From NCBI GenBank assembly GCA_964598695.1, contig CAZRDB010000217.1, forward strand, positions 1 to 7,839: 7,839 nucleotides of DNA, written 5' to 3'. Source of the DNA: CAZRDB01 sp964598695. Lineage in GTDB: Bacteria > Armatimonadota > Zipacnadia > UBA1398. Position 1 is the stretch's first letter, and each line of letters starts with the position of its first letter. The notes below the pieces were generated by a model. That model saw only the letters and a list, made by a program, of their open reading frames with translations. It searched no databases and was not told where the DNA came from. Of the stretch, positions 1 to 5,476 are shown in pieces. Made by a program: the position numbers and the translations under genes.

Positions 1-1
1 A

Positions 2-508
2 GGTGAGTCGTGTGATCGGGCACTCCGCGGCGACAAGCTCGCCTGGGCCGGGGTGGCGCTGGCGGCCTGTGGCGTCGCCGTCGGCCTCGCCGCACGGGAC
101 GCAGTCACGGTGTGCGTGTTCGCTTCCGTTGCCTGCCTCCTGGGTTCCTACGCGCTGTGCAGGCCAACACTGGCGCGGATCCACCGCGAGAGGGACTGGG
201 TGCGCGTCGATGAGACCGCCCTCGAGTACCGGAGGTGGCCGTTCGCCCCAGAGAGGGTGCCTCTGGCCGACATCGTCGAGGTCGAGGTGGGCCCGGCGAC
301 GTGGCGGCACCAGATGGACCTGGGGCGCAGGCTACGCATCGAGCATCGGTCGGGCGCCGTCGACCTGGGGGCGGACGCAGATCTGGAGGACTGGTCGGGC
401 CTCCTCGCGGCCTTGGTGGAGGCCTGTGAACTGGTCCAGGCCGAGACAAGGCCCGATGGCACGGTACGCTACACACGGACCACCGGCGCTACCCCGACCC
501 AGCGGTGA
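2..508 (+). CDS. Membrane-anchored protein of unknown function, 5' partial
   Basis: The reading frame is open from the first bases of the window, so the true start is probably off the left edge. A GTG at 53 would be the first internal start, but it lies inside the first hydrophobic segment (LAWAGVALAACGVAVGLAA), so it is unlikely. Two hydrophobic segments (about bases 38-95 and 107-160) are followed by a basic loop (RPTLARIHRERDW) and a soluble domain of about 100 residues with short beta-like strands (WVRVDETALEYRRW, VPLADIVEVEVG, LRIEHRSGAVDLG) and a closing helix. Two helices followed by a small beta-rich domain resemble bacterial PH-like membrane proteins. That is an architectural analogy, not a recognised family match. 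The gene ends in TGA at 506-508 and converges on the transaldolase gene across a repeat-rich gap. Confidence 0.6.
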   Translation, partial: GESCDRALRGDKLAWAGVALAACGVAVGLAARDAVTVCVFASVACLLGSYALCRPTLARIHRERDWVRVDETALEYRRWPFAPERVPLADIVEVEVGPATWRHQMDLGRRLRIEHRSGAVDLGADADLEDWSGLLAALVEACELVQAETRPDGTVRYTRTTGATPTQR

Positions 509-581
509 GCACCGTTCTCGGGGCTCCCCACGCGAGTGCCGTGGCCTCCCGCAGGGGGGCCGGGCAATCGCCTCGGGTGGT

Positions 582-602
582 CCGGAGGGCCGCGCCCTCC
601 GG
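582..602. terminator. Strong hairpin between convergent genes, probable bidirectional terminator
   Basis: Perfect 9-bp inverted repeat CCGGAGGGC / GCCCTCCGG with a CGC loop. It lies 74 bases past the stop of the membrane-protein gene and about 90 bases past the stop of the convergent transaldolase gene. There is no T-tract on either side, so it is not a textbook intrinsic terminator. GC-rich stems without a U-run are common after genes in high-GC bacteria, so a termination or mRNA 3'-end-protection role is inferred from position. Confidence 0.45.
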
Positions 603-607
603 CGGGT

Positions 608-693
608 GTGGGCGGAGCCCACGGTGTGGTCTGGTGGCGTGGGCGGAGCCCACGGCCTGGTCTGGTGGCGTGGGCGGAGCCCACGGCCTGGGG
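608..693. repeat. 31-bp tandem repeat, 2.7 copies, each with a hairpin
   Basis: Units start at 608, 639 and 670, and the last is cut after about 24 bases. Each unit begins with GTGGGCGGAGCCCAC, a 6-bp inverted repeat around GGA. In units two and three a flanking C/G pair extends the stem to 7 bp. The rest of the unit reads about GG(TG or CC)TGGTCTGGTGGC. Units one and two differ at only two positions, so the duplication is recent or kept uniform. The array lies in the convergent gap and ends at the last codon of the transaldolase gene, so it would form three successive stem-loops in the 3' ends of both transcripts. Forward frames through it give only low-complexity Gly/Trp/Arg peptides and are not taken as coding. 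Confidence 0.85.
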
Positions 694-1914
694 CTACAGC
701 AACCCGCGGAGGCGGTTGTCGAGCGCCTGCTGGTCGGTGATGAACGACTCGAGCGCGCTCCGTGTCATCAGGTCATCGAGAGCCACGCGGCCGAGCCATT
801 TGGCGGTGGTGGGGATCTTCCCGTCGGCGCGGATCTCGGCGCACTCCTCGGGCGTCCAGGGGTGGAAGAGGTCGCCGACGGCGTAGCGCCGCGCGAGGTC
901 GCACAGCTCCCGTGGCGTGATCGTCTCGCCCTCCTGGTCGGCGCGCGTCGCGAAGTCGAGGAACTCCGCCGGCACCTCCCAGAGGGTGTCCAGGTCGATC
1001 TCGGCCTCGACCGGCAGATCGGCGAGGGGGGCGGCGTGGACCTCGCTCGGGTCGATCGCGAGCGCGAGGTACTCGGCGAGCGCCTTGGGTGGGATCGTGT
1101 GCACATCGACGCCCGCGAGGGCGCGCACCTGTTCGCCGCTTCTCATGCTGGCCGCGATCTGGCGGGTGGGTGTGCCGCGCTCGACCCGGAGCCGCTTCAT
1201 CCAGGCGTCGGAGGCGAGGCAGGCGCGTTCGCCGACCGAGTCGCCGCTGCCGTGGCCGTTGTCCTTCACGACGGCGTTCAGGCGACCGAGGAAGACGTTC
1301 ACGAATGCGGGACGGGCGAGGAGCGCCGCGAGGACGTTCTGCCGGGCCGAGAAGCCGAGGGTGAAGTTCACCGGGATGGCCTCGGACGAGAGCCGCCGGA
1401 CGGCCAGGTAGCCGGCCGGCGTGAGCGGCACCTTCACGATGAACGACTCGGGGCACAGCGCGTAGTAACGGCGGCCCCACTCGACCGTCGCGTCGGGGTC
1501 ATCCGCTGTCGCGGGGTGCAGCTCGACGCTGACGCGCACGCCGAAGCTCCGGACGAGGTCGAGGGCGACGCGGGCGTTGGCGACGAAGCCCAGCTCGCGG
1601 ACGAACTCCTCCTCGGGGAGGTCGGACGCGACTGCGCGCAGGCGACGCGCCGCCTCGGCGAGGGGCTCATCGAGCGCCCCGGTCTGGATCACCTGGTTGA
1701 CGAGCGTGTTGTTGGTCGTGAGCCCCGACATCTCGGCACACCACACCGCGGCGGCCGCGCCCCGATCGCCCGTGTCGAGCCACGGCTCGGAGCCGGCGGC
1801 CCGGAGCGCGTGGACGAGCGGGCTCGCCGCACGCGGGACGGTCAGCTCGGGCCAGACGCCGGAGAGGGCGAGATCGCGGACGGCTTCGCGCACGGCCGTG
1901 GTGGAGTGCGACAC
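694..1914 (-). CDS. Transaldolase-family protein
   Basis: 406 residues. The family is recognised from LTTNNTLVNQVIQTG (64-79), VSVELHP (128-134), the Schiff-base strand FIVKVPLTPAGYLAVRRL (158-175, K161 the expected catalytic lysine), then NFTLGFSARQNVLA (183-196), the FVNVFLGRLNAVV strand (204-216) and VDVHTIPPKALAEYL (269-283). Transaldolases move a dihydroxyacetone unit between sugar phosphates in the non-oxidative pentose phosphate pathway, but members of this class can also be sugar-phosphate aldolases, so the substrate is open. The protein is longer than E. coli TalB (about 317 residues) and has about 100 extra C-terminal residues (from roughly 300) that end the chain with a helical segment. 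The start is GTG at 1914: AAGGAGG at 1922-1928 lies 7 bases upstream, whereas the ATG at 1921 directly abuts that site and opens a different frame. It is divergent from the sialidase-like gene. Confidence 0.85.
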   Translation of the reverse strand: MSHSTTAVREAVRDLALSGVWPELTVPRAASPLVHALRAAGSEPWLDTGDRGAAAAVWCAEMSGLTTNNTLVNQVIQTGALDEPLAEAARRLRAVASDLPEEEFVRELGFVANARVALDLVRSFGVRVSVELHPATADDPDATVEWGRRYYALCPESFIVKVPLTPAGYLAVRRLSSEAIPVNFTLGFSARQNVLAALLARPAFVNVFLGRLNAVVKDNGHGSGDSVGERACLASDAWMKRLRVERGTPTRQIAASMRSGEQVRALAGVDVHTIPPKALAEYLALAIDPSEVHAAPLADLPVEAEIDLDTLWEVPAEFLDFATRADQEGETITPRELCDLARRYAVGDLFHPWTPEECAEIRADGKIPTTAKWLGRVALDDLMTRSALESFITDQQALDNRLRGLL

Positions 1915-1921
1915 GGGGCAT

Positions 1922-1928
1922 CCTCCTT
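1922..1928 (-). promoter_or_regulatory. Shine-Dalgarno site that decides the GTG start
   Basis: On the minus strand this reads AAGGAGG, a near-perfect anti-16S match, 7 bases before GTG (1914-1912). The intervening bases begin with ATG (1921-1919), which is too close to the site to be used and is in another frame. This fixes the transaldolase start. Confidence 0.75.
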
Positions 1929-2025
1929 CAGGCGGGCGACGCGGCGCTCCGCACTGGTCGAGTTCGCCTGCAGCGTGGGGGCTCCTGCGGGAACCGTGCT
2001 CCTACCGCGCGAAGGGCCGGCCGAC

Positions 2026-2058
2026 CCTCGTGCCCGAGCGGGCGAGGCGTGGTAGAGT
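2026..2058 (+). promoter_or_regulatory. Possible promoter of the sialidase-like gene: dyad plus extended -10
   Basis: TGG-TAGAGT (2050-2058) fits an extended -10 element (TGn plus TAnnnT). It lies 34 bases before the ATG. No convincing -35 is visible (GTGCCC at 2030-2035 has 17-bp spacing but a poor match). Just upstream is an imperfect dyad, CCTCG (2026-2030) and CGAGG (2043-2047), with CCCG/CGGG inside. It may be an operator, but short GC-rich dyads are common by chance here. The rest of the 178-base divergent spacer (1915-2092) shows nothing else I can support. Confidence 0.3.
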
Positions 2059-2092
2059 CTCGGGACAAGAGAGACCGAGGGAGGCCCCATCG

Positions 2093-3229
2093 ATGTCCCC
2101 ATCGCGCGTTGCACTGCTCTGCCTCACACTGCTCCTCGCGGCGCCCGCGTCCCACGCCCAGGAGCGGGGATCGGTCAAGCTCGAGGGCGCCGAGAACATC
2201 ACGGTCTTCCAGGATGGGAGCACGTACGCCGCGTTCCCGTTCCTCCCCAAGCAGCAGCCGGAGGGCGCGGTCATCCTGAGCTTCTGCTCGCGCACGCGCC
2301 CCTCGCACGATGACCCCACCGGCGGCACCACCGTCATGCGCTCGACTGACGGCTGCCGCACCTGGGAGGTCACGCAGAGGCGCGAGGACTGTGGCTCGCC
2401 TGAGGACACCTACGGGATCGCGGCGCTGAAGGCGCCGAACGGCACTCTCGTGACCGTCTATGCCGGCTGGGAGTACTACCCCGAGGCGAAGCGCGCCGAG
2501 CTCGAGGCGGCGGGCTGGGACACGGACAGCGCCTCCGAGGGGGTCATCGCATCGCTGTCGGCGCACGTCGCGAGAGTCTCGCGCGACGGGGGCGCGAGCT
2601 GGAGCGTGCAGGAGCTGCCGCTTCCCAACCGGCTCGGGGTCATGGGCTTTCACGGCGGGATCGTCACCGACGAGGGCGTGATGCTCTGGCCCGTCTATGG
2701 CGTCGCGATGCCCGGCGACTCGGGTCACTCCTACGTCTACCGCTCCGCCGACTCCGGCGAGACCTGGACGTTCCACGAGATCATCGCCGACTCGCGCGGC
2801 GCGATGCCGATGAACGAGACTTCGCTCCTCGATCTCGGGGGCGGGCACATCCTGGCGTTCGTCCGGTCGGGCGACGCCGTGGACCACCTGTACCGGGCTG
2901 AGTCGGTCAACGGTGGCGTCACCTGGGGCCGCCTGCGCGACTCAGGCATCACCGGCCACCCGGCCGACCTGCTCCGGCTCCGCAACGGCCACATCCTGCT
3001 CACCTACGGCTACCGCCACGCGCCGTTTGGGGTGCGCGCGACGATCAGCCGCGACAACGGCGAGACGTGGGGCGACGAGTTCATCCTGCGCGACGATGGC
3101 GCGGGCACGGATCTGGGCTACCCGATGTCGATCGAGCTCGCGGATGGCACGATCTTCACCTCCTACTACTTCCGGGTGCCGGGCGGCCCAACGCACATCG
3201 CCGGTACCCTGTGGCACGAGCCGGAGTGA
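2093..3229 (+). CDS. Secreted sialidase-like BNR/Asp-box repeat protein
   Basis: 378 residues. The start is ATG 2093, with GGGAGG at 2079-2084 eight bases upstream. The open frame extends further 5', but the signal peptide MSPSRVALLCLTLLLAAPASHA, with predicted cleavage after SHA (22/23), fixes the start, so the protein is exported. Five Asp-boxes (S-x-D-x-G-x-T/S-W) mark a beta-propeller: 84-91 (G replaced by C), 163-170, 218-225, 271-278 (N for D) and 319-326. An N-terminal ILSFCSRTRPSHDD (61-74) lies where sialidases carry an arginine and the catalytic aspartate region, and GYRHAPFGVRATISRDNGETW-like and DLGYPMSIELADG segments match sialidase-superfamily C-terminal blades. The family (GH33-type and relatives) trims glycan ends, but many BNR proteins act on other sugars, so sialic acid is not proven. 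The gene converges on the unknown-function gene 25 bp away. Confidence 0.8.
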   Translation: MSPSRVALLCLTLLLAAPASHAQERGSVKLEGAENITVFQDGSTYAAFPFLPKQQPEGAVILSFCSRTRPSHDDPTGGTTVMRSTDGCRTWEVTQRREDCGSPEDTYGIAALKAPNGTLVTVYAGWEYYPEAKRAELEAAGWDTDSASEGVIASLSAHVARVSRDGGASWSVQELPLPNRLGVMGFHGGIVTDEGVMLWPVYGVAMPGDSGHSYVYRSADSGETWTFHEIIADSRGAMPMNETSLLDLGGGHILAFVRSGDAVDHLYRAESVNGGVTWGRLRDSGITGHPADLLRLRNGHILLTYGYRHAPFGVRATISRDNGETWGDEFILRDDGAGTDLGYPMSIELADGTIFTSYYFRVPGGPTHIAGTLWHEPE

Positions 3230-3249
3230 GCGACGGGACGAGGGGACCT

Positions 3250-3264
3250 GCGGGTTACCCCCGC
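3250..3264. terminator. Small hairpin at the junction of two convergent genes
   Basis: GCGGG (3250-3254) and CCCGC (3260-3264) pair around a 5-base loop that contains the minus-strand stop codon of the next gene. It lies 20 bases after the sialidase-like stop. It may serve both convergent transcripts. The stem is short and has no T-run, so confidence is low. Confidence 0.25.
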
Positions 3265-3791
3265 GCCCTCTCCGCCAGCGCCCGCAGCTTCGCGAGGTCG
3301 AGGGTGCTGACCTGGCCCCATCCGTCGATGCCCGAGGCGACCTCTGGGCGGAACTCCGTGTAGAGCCCGTAGGCGGCATCGTCCAGCTTGCCGACGGGGT
3401 ACGCGGCCGCGAGCTGCTCCATCGCCGCACGAACCCGGTCGAGGTCTCCCTTGAACTTGCTCGCGAGGTACTCGCCAACGCGGCCGGGCTCGACGGGCTT
3501 GTCGCCCACCACGGCCCGGAGCCCCTCGTCGGCGTTGCGGACCGGCACGGGCCGACCGCAGACGGTCACCCATCCATCCTCCCCGCGCCCGCCCTTCGGG
3601 GCCTCCTCCGGCCCGTGCGGCTTGGGGCCGTAGATGCCGAGGGAGCGGCCCTTCGCCTGGGCGTTGAGCCCCGCGACCGCCTTCCCGAGCGTCAGTGCCG
3701 TCTCGCGGCTGTACCCGAGCCGCTCCGCCACGACGGCTGCCCAGAGCGTGAGCACCGGCGCGCGGTTGATCGCGACGAGGTCCTCGGTCAT
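3255..3791 (-). CDS. Conserved protein of unknown function
   Basis: 178 residues from ATG 3791. A longer in-frame start at 3890 would add 33 Gly/Pro/Arg-rich residues that look non-coding. A purine-rich AGGGGAG about 3797-3803 (minus strand) suits ATG 3791. The start MTEDLVAINRAPVLTLWAAVVAERLGYSRETALTLG..., then AGLNAQAKGRSLGIY (40-54), a glycine-rich linker (57-75), a WVTVCGRPVPVR strand and a C-terminal helical part ending WGQVSTLDLAKLRALAERARG, look like a widespread family of small soluble bacterial proteins. That is from memory of similar sequences, not a search, and I know of no assigned function. No signal peptide, membrane segment or metal-binding cysteine cluster is visible (one Cys). 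The gene is divergent from the ROK gene and convergent with the sialidase-like gene. Confidence 0.7.
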   Translation of the reverse strand: MTEDLVAINRAPVLTLWAAVVAERLGYSRETALTLGKAVAGLNAQAKGRSLGIYGPKPHGPEEAPKGGRGEDGWVTVCGRPVPVRNADEGLRAVVGDKPVEPGRVGEYLASKFKGDLDRVRAAMEQLAAAYPVGKLDDAAYGLYTEFRPEVASGIDGWGQVSTLDLAKLRALAERARG

Positions 3792-3889
3792 GGCGCGGGC
3801 TCCCCTCGTGTCGGTCCCCCCATACGGTTTCCATGGACACCCGCCGCGGGCCTTGTGGTTTCGGAGCGGCCCGGCCAGTCCGAGTCCCA

Positions 3890-3904
3890 CCGGCCCGGGG
3901 CCGG
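3890..3904. other. Perfect GC inverted repeat in the divergent spacer
   Basis: CCGGCC (3890-3895) and GGCCGG (3899-3904) flank CGG. It lies about 100 bases upstream of the unknown-function gene and 150 upstream of the ROK gene. Given the base composition it may be chance. It is recorded because the 259-base spacer (3792-4050) holds only this, the dyad at 3979-4003 and the possible -10 at 4005. Confidence 0.4.
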
Positions 3905-3978
3905 AGGCCAGTCTCCGCCCCCCTCCACACCCGGGCGCGGAAGGCGTATCGTGTTTCCCGCACGGAATGCGGCCGCCG

Positions 3979-4010
3979 AACCTTCCGCCGTCGGGCGAAG
4001 GTTGTACGGT
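3979..4010 (+). promoter_or_regulatory. Operator-like dyad and possible -10 box before the ROK gene
   Basis: Perfect inverted repeat AACCTTC (3979-3985) and GAAGGTT (3997-4003) with an 11-bp centre. As RNA it would fold into a 10-bp stem with one bulged C and a GTCG loop (CGCC 3986-3989 with GGCG 3994-3997). It ends one base before TACGGT (4005-4010), a fair -10 match, with TTCCGC (3983-3988) as a weak -35 at 16-bp spacing. Its arms are AT-richer than the surroundings, which makes a chance dyad less likely. A repressor bound here would overlap the core promoter. This is inference from position. Confidence 0.4.
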
Positions 4011-4050
4011 GCGGCCCCATGCACCTTACCCGGAGGAGTTGACGAGCACG

Positions 4051-5436
4051 TTGACCTTGCCCGAACCCAAAGTACTGCCCCCGCTCGACCCCGCGTTCCG
4101 CCCCGCGGCCCTCGCGAACCGCGCCTACCGCACCGCCGTCGCCGCCTCCGGCCAGGCCCTCCCCCTGGGCATCGCCGTCGAGCGGGCCGGCGGGCTCACC
4201 AGCGTCTACCGCACTGAGGTCTTTGCCGACCTCTCGGGCGGCACATTCGAGTACGTCGAGCGCATCGTGAAGACCATCCTCTGGGCTCGCGGAGGCTGGC
4301 GCGTCGTGATCGACGGCCCGGCCGCGGTCGCCGACCACCTCCGCGACGCCTACTCCGCGACCGGCGCCCGCGCCTTCGACGCGCAGCTCATGGGTGACCT
4401 CTACGACCAGCCCTTCACCGTCGAGCACTGCGCCCCGGGGACGCTGCCCGCCGAACGCGAGTCGGTCGCCGCGATCGGCGGCCATCTCGAGGGCTGCCGG
4501 ATCGGCTTCGACGCCGGCGCGAGCGACCACAAGGTCGCCGCCGTCATCGATGGCCAGGAGGTCTTCAGCGAGGAGGTCGTCTGGAACCCGAAGACCGAGC
4601 CGGACCCGGACTACCACTTCCAGCAGATCGTCGGCGCGATGCGCAAGGCCGCCTCGCACATGCCCCGGGTCGACGGCATCGGCGTCAGCTCGGCGGGGAT
4701 CTACATCAACGATCAGACAATGGTCGCCTCGCTGTTCCGCGCCGTGCCCAAGGAGATCTACAAGGACAAGGTGCGGCCGATCTACATCAACGCGGCGCGC
4801 GCGATCGGCCCCGAGATCCCCTATGCCGTGCTCAACGACGGCGACGTGACGGCGCTCGCGGGCGCGATGAACCTCGGCGACAACGCGGTGCTCGGGATCG
4901 CGATGGGCTCGAGCGAGGCCGGCGGCTACGTCGACCCCGACGGCAAGATCACCGGCTGGCTGAACGAGTTGGCCTTCGCGCCGATCGACTTCCGGCCCGA
5001 CGGCCCGACCGACGAGTGGTCGGGCGACCAGGGCGTGGGCGTCGAGTACCTCTGCCAGATGGGGGTCATCCGGGTCGCGACCCAGGCCGGCATCGATCTC
5101 TCGGCCCACGAGACGCCCGCTGAGAAGCTCAAGGCGATGCAGAAGCTGCACAGCGCCGGCGACGAGACGGCCCGCAAGGTCTTCGAGAGCATCGGCGTCT
5201 TCCTCGGCTACGCGATCGCCCACTACGCCGACTTCTACCGGATCCGCCACGTCCTGATCCTCGGCCGGGTGACCTCGGGCGAGGGTGGCCCCGCCGTCAA
5301 GCGGATGGCCCAGCGCGTGCTCGATGAGGAGTTCCCGGAGCTGGCGGCGCAGATCACGCTCCACCTGCCGGAGGACGACAAGCTCCGCCGCGTCGGCCAG
5401 GCGGTCGCCGCCGCGAGCCTTCCCGCCCCCAAGTAG
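4051..5436 (+). CDS. ROK-family sugar kinase-like protein, zinc-less large form
   Basis: 461 residues if TTG 4051 is used. GGAGGAG (4032-4038) lies 12 bases upstream, rather far. TTG 4039 is only 2-3 bases from it, and ATG 3967 would run through the probable promoter, so the start is uncertain. About 148 N-terminal residues with no ROK signature precede an actin-like ATPase fold: phosphate-1 loop IGFDAGASDHKVAAV (151-165), catalytic-base motif NDGDVTALAG (262-271, D263), phosphate-2 loop LGIAMGSSEAGG (281-292) and adenosine loop VLILGRVTSGEGG (401-413). The usual ROK zinc motif CxCGxxGCxE is absent: the equivalent stretch is DEWSGDQGVGVEYL (321-334), and only three Cys occur (128, 149, 335). 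The EGH motif is NELAF (305-309). ROK proteins phosphorylate hexoses or N-acetylhexosamines, and some are repressors. No helix-turn-helix is evident. PIG-L follows at 40 bp, implying an operon. Confidence 0.75.
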   Translation: MTLPEPKVLPPLDPAFRPAALANRAYRTAVAASGQALPLGIAVERAGGLTSVYRTEVFADLSGGTFEYVERIVKTILWARGGWRVVIDGPAAVADHLRDAYSATGARAFDAQLMGDLYDQPFTVEHCAPGTLPAERESVAAIGGHLEGCRIGFDAGASDHKVAAVIDGQEVFSEEVVWNPKTEPDPDYHFQQIVGAMRKAASHMPRVDGIGVSSAGIYINDQTMVASLFRAVPKEIYKDKVRPIYINAARAIGPEIPYAVLNDGDVTALAGAMNLGDNAVLGIAMGSSEAGGYVDPDGKITGWLNELAFAPIDFRPDGPTDEWSGDQGVGVEYLCQMGVIRVATQAGIDLSAHETPAEKLKAMQKLHSAGDETARKVFESIGVFLGYAIAHYADFYRIRHVLILGRVTSGEGGPAVKRMAQRVLDEEFPELAAQITLHLPEDDKLRRVGQAVAAASLPAPK

Positions 5437-5460
5437 GGGCAGCCGGGGCGTCTCCGCCCC
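5425..5460 (+). other. Two short hairpins between the ROK and PIG-L genes
   Basis: Hairpin one is GCCCC (5425-5429) with GGGGC (5436-5440), spanning the ROK stop codon. Hairpin two is GGGGCG (5445-5450) with CGCCCC (5455-5460) around TCTC, ending two bases before the PIG-L ribosome-binding site (GAGGTGA 5463-5469). GGGGC 5436-5440 could alternatively pair with the last arm, so the two folds may compete. They could tune PIG-L translation or protect mRNA, but short GC stems are frequent in this composition. Confidence 0.3.
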
Positions 5461-5476
5461 CCGAGGTGATGTGAAC

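Noticed and set aside
608..693. Tandem repeat as a CRISPR array
   Set aside because: Units are contiguous with no unique spacers and no associated cas genes.
3..740. 245-codon plus-strand frame beginning ATG at about base 3
   Set aside because: Its composition (Arg/Gly/Trp/Ser/Pro-rich) is that of a shadow of the membrane-protein gene, and it continues into the repeat array.
1667..1921. Alternative ATG start for the minus-strand gene at 1921
   Set aside because: It directly abuts the Shine-Dalgarno site and is in a different frame from the transaldolase. The GTG at 1914 is correctly spaced.
505..2055. 516-codon open frame on the plus strand
   Set aside because: It runs antisense to the transaldolase gene, whose motifs are unmistakable. 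Its product is low-complexity Arg/Gly/Glu/Val-rich text expected from GC-biased codons, and it includes the hairpin repeat.
3792..3890. 33-residue N-terminal extension of the unknown-function gene
   Set aside because: It is Gly/Pro-rich, covers the probable promoter region of the divergent spacer, and ATG 3791 has a better upstream purine tract.
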